Notes: a model not told the origin generated them from the sequence alone. Numbered from the stretch's first letter, positions 1 to 6,395 are shown. The stretch: DNA of 11,638 nt from Actinomycetes bacterium (GCA_023392475.1 JAEVZA010000178.1:1-11638); one strand, 5' to 3'. Numbers and translations are program-made.

Positions 1-268
1 GTGCGGCGGCGGGCGCCCCGGCGGGTGCAGCGGCGCCGTCGCCGAGGACCGCGAGCACGGTGCCGACGTCGACCGTCTCGCCCTCCTCGACCCGGATCTC
101 GGACAGCACGCCGGAGGCGGGTGCGGGCACCTCGGTGTCGACCTTGTCGGTCGAGACCTCGAACAGCGGCTCGTCCTCGGTGATGGTGTCCCCGACGCCC
201 TTGAACCAGCGGGTGATGGTCCCCTCGGTCACGCTCTCGCCGAGCTGCGGCATCACGATGTCGGCCAT
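1..268 (-). CDS. sucB: 2-oxoacid dehydrogenase E2 (dihydrolipoyl acyltransferase), N-terminal part, cut by window edge
   Basis: Partial gene: only the first 89 codons are inside the window. The protein begins MADIVMPQLGESVTEG and contains one complete lipoyl domain (about residues 1-78). The lipoylated lysine is K42 in the motif STDKVDTEVPAP. An Ala/Pro-rich linker, typical of E2 proteins, begins near residue 82 and runs off the edge. E2 subunits carry the acyl group on a swinging lipoyl arm between E1 and E3 and transfer it to CoA. The upstream neighbour on the same strand is lpdA, the E3 partner. The PQLGESVTEG/STDKVDTEV wording fits the 2-oxoglutarate (SucB) or the actinobacterial PDH/ODH-shared E2; branched-chain E2 cannot be excluded because the catalytic domain is missing. 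The ATG start is supported by a GGAAGGA ribosome site five bases upstream. The lipoyl domain assignment is certain, the symbol is not. Confidence 0.85.
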   Translation of the reverse strand, partial: MADIVMPQLGESVTEGTITRWFKGVGDTITEDEPLFEVSTDKVDTEVPAPASGVLSEIRVEEGETVDVGTVLAVLGDGAAAPAGAPAAA

Positions 269-273
269 GGCCG

Positions 274-280
274 TCCTTCC
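274..280 (-). promoter_or_regulatory. Shine-Dalgarno site of the E2 gene
   Basis: On the minus strand this reads GGAAGGA, ending five bases before the ATG at 268. It fixes the E2 start. It contrasts with several other first genes in this window that lack such a site and look leaderless. Confidence 0.7.
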
Positions 281-322
281 GTCAGGTGCTCACCGGCCAC
301 CTTCGGCACGGGGACCGGCCGG

Positions 323-349
323 ATCCTACTTGTCTCCAACTTGTCTCCG
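323..349 (-). promoter_or_regulatory. Candidate E2 promoter with tandem 11-bp repeat
   Basis: On the minus strand two copies of an 11-bp unit, GGAGACAAGTT/A, follow each other without a gap (339-349, then 328-338) and run into TAGGAT (323-328), which fits an actinobacterial -10 box. A start near 316 would give a leader of about 48 nt carrying the GGAAGGA site. No good -35 hexamer is visible at 16-18 bp spacing, so an activator bound to the repeat is plausible. The repeat is seen directly; its role is inference. Confidence 0.4.
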
Positions 350-384
350 ATGACCCGTGTTCCCCTGGGTGGCACGGGCATCGG
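347..384 (-). terminator. Hairpin directly after lpdA stop
   Basis: Arms CCGATG+CCCGTG (347-352, 354-359) and CACGGGCATCGG (373-384) pair over 12 bp with one bulged base (353) and a 13-nt loop. The hairpin touches the lpdA stop codon (385-387). It has no U-tract, which is common for GC-rich actinobacterial terminators. It separates lpdA from the E2 gene, and its distal arm slightly overlaps the 11-bp repeat of the E2 promoter region. Confidence 0.55.
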
Positions 385-1788
385 TCACCCGTGCAGCGAC
401 CGCCCGGTGAGGGCGAGGACGGACTCGCCGAACAGCTCCGTGAGCGACGGGTGCGGCTGGATGAACGCCGCCACCTCGTCCACGGAGGCCTCCCAGTTCA
501 CGGCCAGGTAGCCGCCGGAGAGCTGCTCGGTGACCCACGGGCCGACCATGTGCACGCCGAGCACCTGCCCGGCCGTGCCGTCGGCCTCCTTCTTGGCGAT
601 GATCTTCACGAGGCCGTCGGTCTCACCCAGGATCTGCGCCCGGCTGTTGCCGCCGAAGCGGTGGCGCGAGGTGACGACGTCGTAGCCGGCGTCCTTCGCC
701 GCCTGCTCGGACAACCCCGCGAACGCGACCTCGGGGTTGCAGTAGATCGCCCACGGCACCCGGCTGTTGTCGACCGGCGTCGGCGACTCGCCGAGGATGT
801 CCTTGATCACGCAGATCGCCTCGGCGAAGCCGACGTGCGCGAGCTGCGGGGTGTCGATCACGTCGCCGATCGCCCAGACCGCGGGCTCACCCGTGCGGTA
901 GAGCTCGTCGACGACGAGGTGGCCGCGCTCGGAGGTCCGCACCGCCGTGCCGTCCTGCAGCAGGCCCTCGGTGAACGGCGACCGCCCGACCGACACGACC
1001 ACGAGGTCCGTCGCCAGCTCCTCGCCGTCGCCGAACGTGACCGTGGTGCCGCCGTCGGCCCCCGGGCGGTGGCCCGTCACGGCCACCCCCGTGCGCACGT
1101 CGATGCCCTTCTTCTTGAACGCCTGGAGCACGACCCGGGTCACGTCCTCGTCGCAACCCGGGAGGATCTTCGGGAGGGCCTCGAGGACCGTGACCTCGGC
1201 CCCCAGGTCGGCCAGCGTGGAGGCGAACTCGCAGCCGATCGCGCCGCCGCCGATGACCACGGCGCGGTCGGGCACCCGGTCGATGTGGAAGAACTCGTCG
1301 GAGGTCACGACCGGGCCGCCGGGCTCGAAGCCGGGGATCGTGCGGGGCACGGAGCCGCTGGCGAGGATCACGGCGTCGGACGTGAGCGTGGCGCGCTCCC
1401 CGTCCTCGGCGACGACCTCGACGGTGCGGCCCGGACCGAGCGTGGCGGTGCCGTTGAGGATCGTGACCTTGCGGTTCTTGAGCAGGCCGACCACTCCGTT
1501 CGCGAGCTTGTCGACCACCGCCTGCTTGCGCTCCATCGTGACGTTCCAGTCGAGCGACTTCGGCTCGACCATCACACCGAAGTCGCCGGCGTGGCGCACC
1601 GTGCGGACGATCGCCGCGGTCTCCAGCAGCTCCTTGGCGGGGATGCAGCCGCGGTGCAGGCAGGTGCCGCCGACCTTGTCCCGCTCGATGATCGCGATGT
1701 CCAGGCCCGCCGAGGCGCCGTACAGGGCGGCGCCGTAGCCCGCCGGTCCGCCGCCGATGATCACGAGGTCGAAGTGCGTCTGCTCCAC
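385..1788 (-). CDS. lpdA: Dihydrolipoyl dehydrogenase (E3)
   Basis: A 467-residue flavoprotein of normal length for the family. E3 reoxidises dihydrolipoyl groups on E2 (and on the glycine cleavage H protein) with NAD+, in the cytoplasm. Visible parts in order: FAD-binding GGGPAG at 12-17; redox disulfide C43/C48 in GGTCLHRGCIPAKE; ASGS at 143-146; NAD-binding GGGAIG at 180-185; the second FAD motif AIGDV in the third quarter; and the C-terminal dimer-interface pair H446/E451 in HPSLTE. All catalytic residues are present. The start is GTG at 1788, giving the usual short lead into the first Rossmann motif; a TAGGCT box lies seven bases upstream and there is no Shine-Dalgarno site, so the mRNA is probably leaderless. 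The next gene on this strand is the E2 gene, the functional partner, behind a hairpin and its own promoter region. Confidence 0.95.
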   Translation of the reverse strand: MEQTHFDLVIIGGGPAGYGAALYGASAGLDIAIIERDKVGGTCLHRGCIPAKELLETAAIVRTVRHAGDFGVMVEPKSLDWNVTMERKQAVVDKLANGVVGLLKNRKVTILNGTATLGPGRTVEVVAEDGERATLTSDAVILASGSVPRTIPGFEPGGPVVTSDEFFHIDRVPDRAVVIGGGAIGCEFASTLADLGAEVTVLEALPKILPGCDEDVTRVVLQAFKKKGIDVRTGVAVTGHRPGADGGTTVTFGDGEELATDLVVVSVGRSPFTEGLLQDGTAVRTSERGHLVVDELYRTGEPAVWAIGDVIDTPQLAHVGFAEAICVIKDILGESPTPVDNSRVPWAIYCNPEVAFAGLSEQAAKDAGYDVVTSRHRFGGNSRAQILGETDGLVKIIAKKEADGTAGQVLGVHMVGPWVTEQLSGGYLAVNWEASVDEVAAFIQPHPSLTELFGESVLALTGRSLHG

Positions 1789-1795
1789 GGCGCCG

Positions 1796-1801
1796 AGCCT
1801 A
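1796..1801 (-). promoter_or_regulatory. -10 box TAGGCT of lpdA (leaderless)
   Basis: Minus-strand TAGGCT ends exactly seven bases before the GTG start of lpdA, placing transcription initiation at or next to the start codon. No ribosome site is present in the gap. No convincing -35 hexamer is visible. Confidence 0.45.
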
Positions 1802-1845
1802 CCGACGTGCCCGACCCCGCTCCGACGCGCCCGACGAGCCGTCGA

Positions 1846-1935
1846 TCACATGATCTGGGCGGCCTGCACGGCGAACGCGACGAGCACCGCCAGGCCGCAC
1901 ACGAGGGCCAGGATGATCAGCGTCCGGGTGCTCAC
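1846..1935 (-). CDS. Tiny single-pass membrane peptide (29 aa)
   Basis: A short reading frame starting with GTG and ending in TGA encodes MSTRTLIILALVCGLAVLVA followed by FAVQAAQIM. After a short polar N-terminus with one Arg (residue 4), residues 6-24 form one continuous hydrophobic helix, enough to span a membrane once; there is no cleavage motif and almost no soluble part. A TATCCT box (1943-1948) ends seven bases before the GTG, the same leaderless arrangement as lpdA, which starts 57 bases downstream on the same strand. I do not recognise a named family and assign no function. It could also be a signal-anchor-like leader peptide. The case for coding rests on the promoter spacing and the clean helix; the length is too short to prove it. 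Confidence 0.5.
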   Translation of the reverse strand: MSTRTLIILALVCGLAVLVAFAVQAAQIM

Positions 1936-1942
1936 CGACCCG

Positions 1943-1948
1943 AGGATA
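1943..1948 (-). promoter_or_regulatory. -10 box TATCCT of the 29-aa peptide gene (leaderless)
   Basis: Minus-strand TATCCT followed by seven bases and then GTG. This is the best -10 match in the window and the main support for the tiny gene downstream. Confidence 0.45.
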
Positions 1949-2081
1949 GGTGGCGGCCGCGGCCGGTCCCCCACCGGGTGCGGGGCGCGACGCAGTGCGG
2001 TCCGCGAGGTGCCGCGGGCCGCGCGCCACGCGCAGGGTGCACCGCGGCCACGCCCGCCGACGGTCCCGTCCGCCGCCGCCG

Positions 2082-2109
2082 TCCGGACCGACTGTCGCAT
2101 CGGTCCGGA
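2082..2109. repeat. Perfect 10-bp inverted repeat
   Basis: TCCGGACCGA (2082-2091) and TCGGTCCGGA (2100-2109) are exact reverse complements around an 8-base loop (2092-2099). It lies in the middle of the divergent intergenic region and not directly after any annotated gene. It could be an operator dyad or the terminator of an unannotated transcript; it has no adjoining T-run on either strand. Confidence 0.6.
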
Positions 2110-2278
2110 GCGCGTGGCCGACCCCGCAGGGGAGGGCGGCACGGAGCGGGATCCGTCGTCCGGGTCGTGGTCGTGGTGGTCGCCCGACTCGTCGGTCACA
2201 CCCTCGCGAGCGGACCTCGGAGGCGGCCGTGCCCCGCCCGAGAGGTCGCCGAGAGCCACCGCGACCCGCATCGAGGCC

Positions 2279-2322
2279 CTCTCACCCGGTTCACACCCGG
2301 CTCTCGGCGGGCTCTCAGGCAC
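2279..2322 (+). promoter_or_regulatory. Four tandem 11-bp units, PhoP/OmpR-type operator
   Basis: Four consecutive 11-bp units are seen: ctctcacccgg (2279-2289), ttcacacccgg (2290-2300), ctctcggcggg (2301-2311), ctctcaggcac (2312-2322). The first two contain GG/GT-TCAC-CC words like the direct repeat units of Streptomyces PhoP boxes, where 11-bp spacing is the family hallmark. The array ends 19 bases before the response regulator start and covers the position expected for a -35 element, so autoregulation by that OmpR-family protein is the natural reading. The periodicity is observed; the binding protein is inferred. Confidence 0.5.
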
Positions 2323-2328
2323 GGCCCC

Positions 2329-2334
2329 CAACCT
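2329..2334 (+). promoter_or_regulatory. Weak -10-like CAACCT before the response regulator
   Basis: CAACCT stands seven bases before the ATG at 2342, in the same register as the TANNNT boxes of other genes here, but lacks the first T. A weak -10 next to an activator array would fit an activator-dependent, possibly leaderless promoter. A GGGAG at 2335-2339 is only two bases from the start, too near for a normal ribosome site. Confidence 0.3.
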
Positions 2335-2341
2335 GGGAGCC

Positions 2342-3025
2342 ATGAGCCCCACACTCCTGCTGGTCGACGACGAGGACAACCTGCGATCGATGCTCGAGGC
2401 CGCGCTGCGGCACACCGGCTTCGACGTGCACCCGGTGGCGAGCGGCCGCGACGCCCTCGACGCCGCGCCGAGGATCCGACCGGACCTCATCGTCCTCGAC
2501 GTGATGCTCCCCGACCTCGACGGGTTCGAGGTGTGCCGGCGGCTCCGCTCCGACGGCGTGCGGATGCCGGTGGTGTTCCTCACCGCGAAGGACGGCACCG
2601 AGGACAAGGTGCGGGGCCTGACGCTCGGCGGCGACGACTACCTGGTCAAGCCGTTCAGCCTCGAGGAGCTCGTGGCCCGCATCAACGCGGTGCTGCGCCG
2701 CAGCGGCGCCGTCGCGGCCGACACCAGCGTGCTGTCGTGCGGCGACATCGAGCTCGACGACGACGCGCACCGCGTGACCAAGGCCGGCGAGGAGGTCTCC
2801 CTCTCGCCCACCGAGTACAACCTGCTCCGCTTCCTGCTCCTGAACGCCGGCCGGGTGCTGTCGAAGGCGCAGATCCTCGACCACGTCTGGGAGTTCGACT
2901 TCGGCGGCGACGGCGGCATCGTCGAGACGTACATCGGGTACCTGCGGCGCAAGCTCGACACCACCGAGCCGCGCCTCATCCAGACGATCCGGGGTGTCGG
3001 CTACACGCTCCGGGAGGCCCGCTGA
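2342..3025 (+). CDS. OmpR/PhoB-family response regulator
   Basis: A 227-residue two-domain regulator of typical length. The receiver domain (about 3-118) has the acidic pocket D9/D10, phospho-acceptor D53 in VLDVMLPDLDG, T81 and K103 in VKPF. After a linker, the winged-helix DNA-binding domain (about 130-225) carries the family signatures LSPTEYNLLRFL, ETYIGYLRRKLD and the terminal IRGVGYTL. Phosphorylated by the kinase encoded immediately downstream, it would bind tandem 11-bp sites such as the ones in front of its own gene. The pattern is closest, from memory, to the actinobacterial PhoP/TrcR type; I do not assign a symbol because these paralogues cannot be told apart by eye. The ATG is the first start giving a complete receiver domain; longer upstream reading is non-coding in appearance. 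The stop overlaps the kinase start by one base. Confidence 0.95.
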   Translation: MSPTLLLVDDEDNLRSMLEAALRHTGFDVHPVASGRDALDAAPRIRPDLIVLDVMLPDLDGFEVCRRLRSDGVRMPVVFLTAKDGTEDKVRGLTLGGDDYLVKPFSLEELVARINAVLRRSGAVAADTSVLSCGDIELDDDAHRVTKAGEEVSLSPTEYNLLRFLLLNAGRVLSKAQILDHVWEFDFGGDGGIVETYIGYLRRKLDTTEPRLIQTIRGVGYTLREAR

Positions 3026-4590
3026 TGTCCGACCCGACGGCGCCGACCGGGCCCGACGCCGCCGGCGCGACGGCAGCCGACGGGCGCCGTGGCGGGCTGT
3101 CGCTCCGGGCGCGCGTGCTCGCGGCGATGGTGCTCGTGGGCGTGGTGCTGCTCGGGGCGGGTGCCGTCATCGTGCGCACCACCTCGACGCACCTGATGGA
3201 CCAGGTCGACGCCCAGTTGGACCGGGCCTCCGGACCGGAGTTCGGCCCGAGGCCCCTCGCGCCGGGGGGCACCGTCACGACGCCCGCACCCGGGACGCAG
3301 GGCGGCACCTTCGAGGAGCGCGCGCAGCCCGCCTCGGGCACCACCTCGTCCGGCGGCTCGTCGACGGACAGCTTCAACACGATCTACATCGGGATCGTCC
3401 AGGGCGACACCATCGAGTCGCGGATCGTGCCGACCGCCACCGGTTCGGCGAGTGCGCCGGTGCCCGACATCTCGGTCGACCAGGCCCGGTCCTCCGCCGC
3501 CACCGGGGAGCCGATCACCGTGGGCTCGGTCGACGGCGGCACCCGCTACCGGGTGCTCGCCCACGTGGACAACCGCACAGGAGCGGTCGTCGTCGCGGGC
3601 GTGCAGCTGACCGACGTCGACGGCGCCGTCGCCCGGCTGGTCCTCGTCGTCGTCGTCAGCGGCGCGGTGCTGCTCGCCGTGCTGGCGCTGATCACGTGGT
3701 GGGTGCTCCGGCTCGGGGTCCGGCCGATCAAGCAGATGACGTCGGCGGCGACCGACATCGCGGGCGGCGACCTGTCGCACCGCATCCCGCCCGCACCCGC
3801 GGGCACGGAGGCGGCCGAGCTCGGCGACGCGCTGAACACCATGCTCACGAACATCCAGGCCGCGTTCGACGAGCGCGCCGCGTCGCAGGAGCGCCTCAAG
3901 CAGTTCGTCGCCGACGCCAGCCACGAGCTCCGCACGCCGGTCGCGACGATCCGCGGCTACGCCGAGCTGCAGCGCGCCGGCGGGCTCCAGGACGCCGACG
4001 AGCTCGACGCCGCCATGCGGCGCGTCGAGCAGGAGTCGGTCCGGATGGGCAACCTCGTCGGCGACCTCCTGGAGCTGGCTCGGCTGGACCAGGGCCGCCA
4101 GCCGCGGCGGGAGCCCGTCTCGCTGGCCCCGCTCGCCCGCGACGCCGCGGCCGACTTCGCGACGGTGCACGGCGACCACCCGCTGACCGCCGAGGTCGAC
4201 GACGCGGTCGTCCTGGGCGACCCTGACCTCCTCCACCAGATCGTCGCCAACCTCCTCACCAACGCCGCCGTGCACACGCCGGCCGGGACCTCGGTGCGGC
4301 TGGGCGTGGCGGTCGAGGGCGGCGCGGCCGTGGTCACCGTCGCCGACGACGGGCCCGGCATGTCGGCCGAGGACGCGGCGCGGGCCTTCGAGCGGTTCCA
4401 CCGGGCGGACCCGTCGCGGACGCGGTCGAGCGGCGGCACGGGCCTCGGGCTGTCGATCGTCCGGGCCGTCGTCGAGGCCCACGGCGGCCAGGTGCGGCTG
4501 CGATCCGCTCCCGGGGAGGGCACCGAGGTGGCGGTCAGGCTGCCGCTATCCTCGACCGCTGATCCCGTCCCGGTGCCCGTCGAGGGCTGA
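3025..4590 (+). CDS. Membrane sensor histidine kinase
   Basis: A 521-residue kinase partner of the preceding regulator; its ATG shares one base with that gene's TGA, so the two are co-translated. The N-terminal 30 residues are cytoplasmic and Ala/Pro-rich; TM1 is about 31-50; an extracytoplasmic sensor region of about 150 residues (51-204) is Ser/Thr/Gly/Pro-rich and matches no sensor domain I know; TM2 is about 205-228, followed by a HAMP linker (230-282). The HisKA box FVADASHELRTP holds phospho-accepting H300. The ATPase domain shows the N box with N409 and N413, G1 DDGPG (441-445), the F box FERFHRAD, and G2 GGTGLGLS (470-477). All catalytic motifs are intact. The stimulus cannot be inferred from the sequence. 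It resembles actinobacterial TrcS/PhoR-like kinases in layout. Confidence 0.95.
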   Translation: MSDPTAPTGPDAAGATAADGRRGGLSLRARVLAAMVLVGVVLLGAGAVIVRTTSTHLMDQVDAQLDRASGPEFGPRPLAPGGTVTTPAPGTQGGTFEERAQPASGTTSSGGSSTDSFNTIYIGIVQGDTIESRIVPTATGSASAPVPDISVDQARSSAATGEPITVGSVDGGTRYRVLAHVDNRTGAVVVAGVQLTDVDGAVARLVLVVVVSGAVLLAVLALITWWVLRLGVRPIKQMTSAATDIAGGDLSHRIPPAPAGTEAAELGDALNTMLTNIQAAFDERAASQERLKQFVADASHELRTPVATIRGYAELQRAGGLQDADELDAAMRRVEQESVRMGNLVGDLLELARLDQGRQPRREPVSLAPLARDAAADFATVHGDHPLTAEVDDAVVLGDPDLLHQIVANLLTNAAVHTPAGTSVRLGVAVEGGAAVVTVADDGPGMSAEDAARAFERFHRADPSRTRSSGGTGLGLSIVRAVVEAHGGQVRLRSAPGEGTEVAVRLPLSSTADPVPVPVEG

Positions 4591-4605
4591 CCGGGTCGGC
4601 ACGAC

Positions 4606-4639
4606 GGTCGGGTCCGACCCGGGGCGCCGCCCCGGCGCC
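4606..4639 (+). terminator. GC-rich hairpins after the two-component operon
   Basis: Two adjacent structures follow the kinase stop: GGTCGG/CCGACC (4606-4619) with a very tight loop, and GGCGCC (4623-4628)/GGCGCC (4634-4639) around GCCCC. There is no T-run. They may terminate or attenuate transcription into the next operon, whose ribosome site is 15 bases further on. Confidence 0.3.
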
Positions 4640-4653
4640 GAGCCCCATCCCCT

Positions 4654-4658
4654 GGAGG
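4654..4658 (+). promoter_or_regulatory. Shine-Dalgarno site of the DprE2-like gene
   Basis: GGAGG lies six bases before the GTG at 4665 and fixes this start. Together with the E2 gene it is one of the few clear ribosome sites in the window. Confidence 0.7.
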
Positions 4659-4664
4659 CAAGCG

Positions 4665-5438
4665 GTGCGCGACGCGCTGGGTGAGGTCCAATCGGTGCTG
4701 GTGCTCGGCGGCGGGTCCGACATCGGCCGTGCGCTGTGCACGCGGCTCGCCCGCAGCCGCTGCAACACGGTGATCCTCGCCGGCCGACCCGAGGACGACA
4801 TGGAGCCGGTCGCCGACGCCGTGCGCGCCGCGGGCGCCCAGACGGTCGAGCTCGTCCACTGGGAGGCGACCGACGTCGAGAGCCACCGCAAGGTCATCGA
4901 CGACGTGTTCGACCGCGTCGGCGACATCGACCTCGTGTACGTGCCCGCCGGCATCCTCGGCAGCCAGGCCGCGTTCGAGGCCGATCCGGTGTTCGCGGCC
5001 CGCGCCTTCGAGATCAACCTCGGCGGCATCGTGTCCTCGTGCCTCGTGGTCGCCGAGCGGCTGAAGGCCCAGGGCCACGGCACGATCGTGCTGATGTCCT
5101 CGGTCGCCGGCCTCCGGGCCCGCAAGGACAACTTCGTCTACGGCTCCACCAAGGCGGGGCTCGACGCGTTCGGCCAGGGCTTGGGCGACTCGCTCGAGGG
5201 TACGGGGGTGGACGTGATCGTCGTCCGACCCGGCTTCGTGCGCACGAAGATGACCGAGGGCATGGACGCGGCCCCGTTCTCGACGACGCCCGACAAGGTG
5301 GCGCAGTTCATCACGGACGGCATGGCCAAGGGCCAGGAGGTCGTGTGGGCACCGCCGCTGCTGAAGTTCCCGTTCTTCGCGTTCCGGTTGCTGCCACGGC
5401 GACTGTGGCGGACCGTCGCGGAGCGCGGCGGGGGCTGA
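4665..5438 (+). CDS. dprE2: DprE2-like short-chain dehydrogenase/reductase
   Basis: A 257-residue classical SDR. The N-terminal Rossmann motif is GGGSDIG (about 15-21), catalytic Ser is S145/S146 in MSSVAG, and the YxxxK pair is Y159/K163 in YGSTKAGLD. The opening MRDALGEVQSVLVLGG, the FVYGSTKAGLD block, the RPGFVRTKM block and the KGQEVVWAP near the C-terminus match, from memory, mycobacterial DprE2 (Rv3791), the NADH/NADPH-dependent reductase that completes epimerisation of decaprenylphosphoryl-ribose to -arabinose for arabinan synthesis. A C-terminal hydrophobic/basic stretch (FPFFAFRLLPRRLWR) may bind the membrane, as expected for an enzyme with a polyprenyl substrate. The flavoenzyme partner DprE1 is not adjacent, so the exact substrate is unproven. 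Starts at GTG behind GGAGG; the next gene begins 4 nt after its stop. Confidence 0.7.
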   Translation: MRDALGEVQSVLVLGGGSDIGRALCTRLARSRCNTVILAGRPEDDMEPVADAVRAAGAQTVELVHWEATDVESHRKVIDDVFDRVGDIDLVYVPAGILGSQAAFEADPVFAARAFEINLGGIVSSCLVVAERLKAQGHGTIVLMSSVAGLRARKDNFVYGSTKAGLDAFGQGLGDSLEGTGVDVIVVRPGFVRTKMTEGMDAAPFSTTPDKVAQFITDGMAKGQEVVWAPPLLKFPFFAFRLLPRRLWRTVAERGGG

Positions 5439-5442
5439 TCCC

Positions 5443-6351
5443 GTGGACGTCGCGGTCACCGGGTCGAGCGGGCTGATCGGGTCGCGGCTCGTCCGCGAGC
5501 TCGCCGCCGACGGCCACCGCGTCGTCCGGCTCGTGCGGCCGGGATCGGCCGACCGGGACACCACCGGCACCGAGGACGCCGAGTGGGACCCGACCGCGGG
5601 AACGATCGACACCGCCGCGCTCGCCGGCGTCGACGCCGTCGTCCACCTCGCCGGCGCGAGCATCGCCGACTCGCGGTGGACGCCGGAGCAGAAGGACCGG
5701 ATCATGTCGTCGCGGCGGTTGGGCACGACGCTCCTCGCCCGCACGCTGGCCGAGCTGCGCACGCCGCCCGGCGTGCTGCTGTCCGGCTCCGCGATCGGCT
5801 GGTACGGCGACACCGGGGACCACCCGACCGACGAGTCCGGCCCCGCCGGCCACGACTTCCCCGCCGAGGTCTGCAAGGTGTGGGAGGCGTCGGCCGCGCC
5901 CGCCGCCGACGCGGGCGTGCGGGTGGCGTACCTCCGCACCGGGATCGTGCTCGACGACGCCGGCGGCGCGCTCGCGAAGCAGCTGCCGTTCTTCAAGCTC
6001 GGGCTGGGCGGCCGGTCGGGATCCGGCCGGCAGTACCAGAGCTGGATCACGCTGCGCGACCACGTCGCTGCCATCCGCTTCCTGCTCACGTCGGAGCTGT
6101 CCGGACCCGTGAACCTCACCGCGCCGGAGCCGGTGCAGAACCGCGAGTTCGCCTCCACGCTCGGCCGGGTGCTCGGTCGGCCCACGACGATCATCCCGAT
6201 GATCGGGCCCCGGCTGCTCTACGGCCGCGAGCTCGCCGACTCGCTGCTGCTCACCAGCCAGCGGGTGATCCCGAAGGCGCTCGACGACGCCGGCTTCGCC
6301 TTCCAGGACCGCACCCTGGAGCCGGCGCTGCGGAACGTCCTGGACCGCTGA
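5443..6351 (+). CDS. TIGR01777-type epimerase-like NAD(P)-binding protein
   Basis: A 302-residue extended/atypical SDR of the TIGR01777 family (E. coli YfcH, mammalian SDR39U1). It shows the Rossmann glycine pattern G7-SS-G10-LI-G13, the family block HLAGASIAD...RW, the SSRRLGT element, SAIGWYGD with Tyr at 121, and the C-terminal DUF1731-like part (about 253-300) with LLTSQRVIPKALDDAGF. The biochemical activity of this family is not established, so only a general oxidoreductase/epimerase role in the cytoplasm can be claimed. It starts at GTG four bases after the DprE2-like gene stop, with a G-rich ribosome site (GGCGGGGG, about 5427-5434) inside the end of that gene, so the two are an operon. 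Confidence 0.9.
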   Translation: MDVAVTGSSGLIGSRLVRELAADGHRVVRLVRPGSADRDTTGTEDAEWDPTAGTIDTAALAGVDAVVHLAGASIADSRWTPEQKDRIMSSRRLGTTLLARTLAELRTPPGVLLSGSAIGWYGDTGDHPTDESGPAGHDFPAEVCKVWEASAAPAADAGVRVAYLRTGIVLDDAGGALAKQLPFFKLGLGGRSGSGRQYQSWITLRDHVAAIRFLLTSELSGPVNLTAPEPVQNREFASTLGRVLGRPTTIIPMIGPRLLYGRELADSLLLTSQRVIPKALDDAGFAFQDRTLEPALRNVLDR

Positions 6352-6364
6352 CGCCGCCGCCCTC

Positions 6365-6382
6365 CCGGGACTCGAACCCCGG
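6365..6382. terminator. Short hairpin between TIGR01777 and SRPBCC genes
   Basis: CCGGG (6365-6369) pairs with CCCGG (6378-6382) around an 8-base loop. It lies 14 bases after the preceding stop and before the -10 box of the next gene, so it may end the upstream transcript. On the minus strand it looks like a tRNA T-arm, but no tRNA surrounds it. A 9-bp direct repeat ggaccgctg lies on each side (6343-6351 and 6384-6392). Confidence 0.3.
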
Positions 6383-6395
6383 CGGACCGCTGCCC

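Larger units (their letters stand above)
1936..2341. other. Divergent intergenic region without a convincing gene
   Basis: About 400 bp separate the minus-strand peptide gene from the plus-strand regulator gene. The open frames crossing it give only Arg/Pro/Ser/Gly-rich, low-complexity translations with no recognisable motif, as expected from frames kept open by high GC. It does hold a perfect 10-bp dyad (2082-2109) and a set of 11-bp units next to the regulator gene (2279-2322). The size is large for this compact window, so an unannotated small RNA is possible but not shown. Confidence 0.6.

Noticed and set aside
2155..2190. GTGGTCGTGGTGGTCG-like repeats in the divergent intergenic region
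   Set aside because: Irregular trinucleotide-type repetition that is common in GC-rich DNA; no fixed period or symmetry.
1846..2607. 253-codon minus-strand frame ending with the 29-aa peptide
   Set aside because: Its upper part is antisense to the response regulator and the middle is low-complexity. Only the last 29 codons, behind a TATCCT box, look like a gene.
286..3024. Upstream extension of the sensor kinase frame into a very long open frame (286-4590, plus strand)
   Set aside because: This part runs antisense to lpdA and out of frame over the response regulator. It is low-complexity Arg/His/Asp/Pro sequence, an effect of high GC. The kinase starts at 3025.
3957..6194. 745-codon minus-strand open frame opposite the kinase and the two SDR-type genes
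   Set aside because: Composition is Ser/Arg/Pro-rich with no motif, and the opposite strand carries three well-supported genes.
6365..6382. tRNA T-arm-like sequence on the minus strand (GGTTCGAGTCCC within the 6365-6382 hairpin)
   Set aside because: The stem with a 7-base T-loop has a mismatch, and no D-arm, anticodon arm or pairing acceptor stem lies at the right distances. It is treated as a small hairpin; a tRNA fossil is possible but unsupported.
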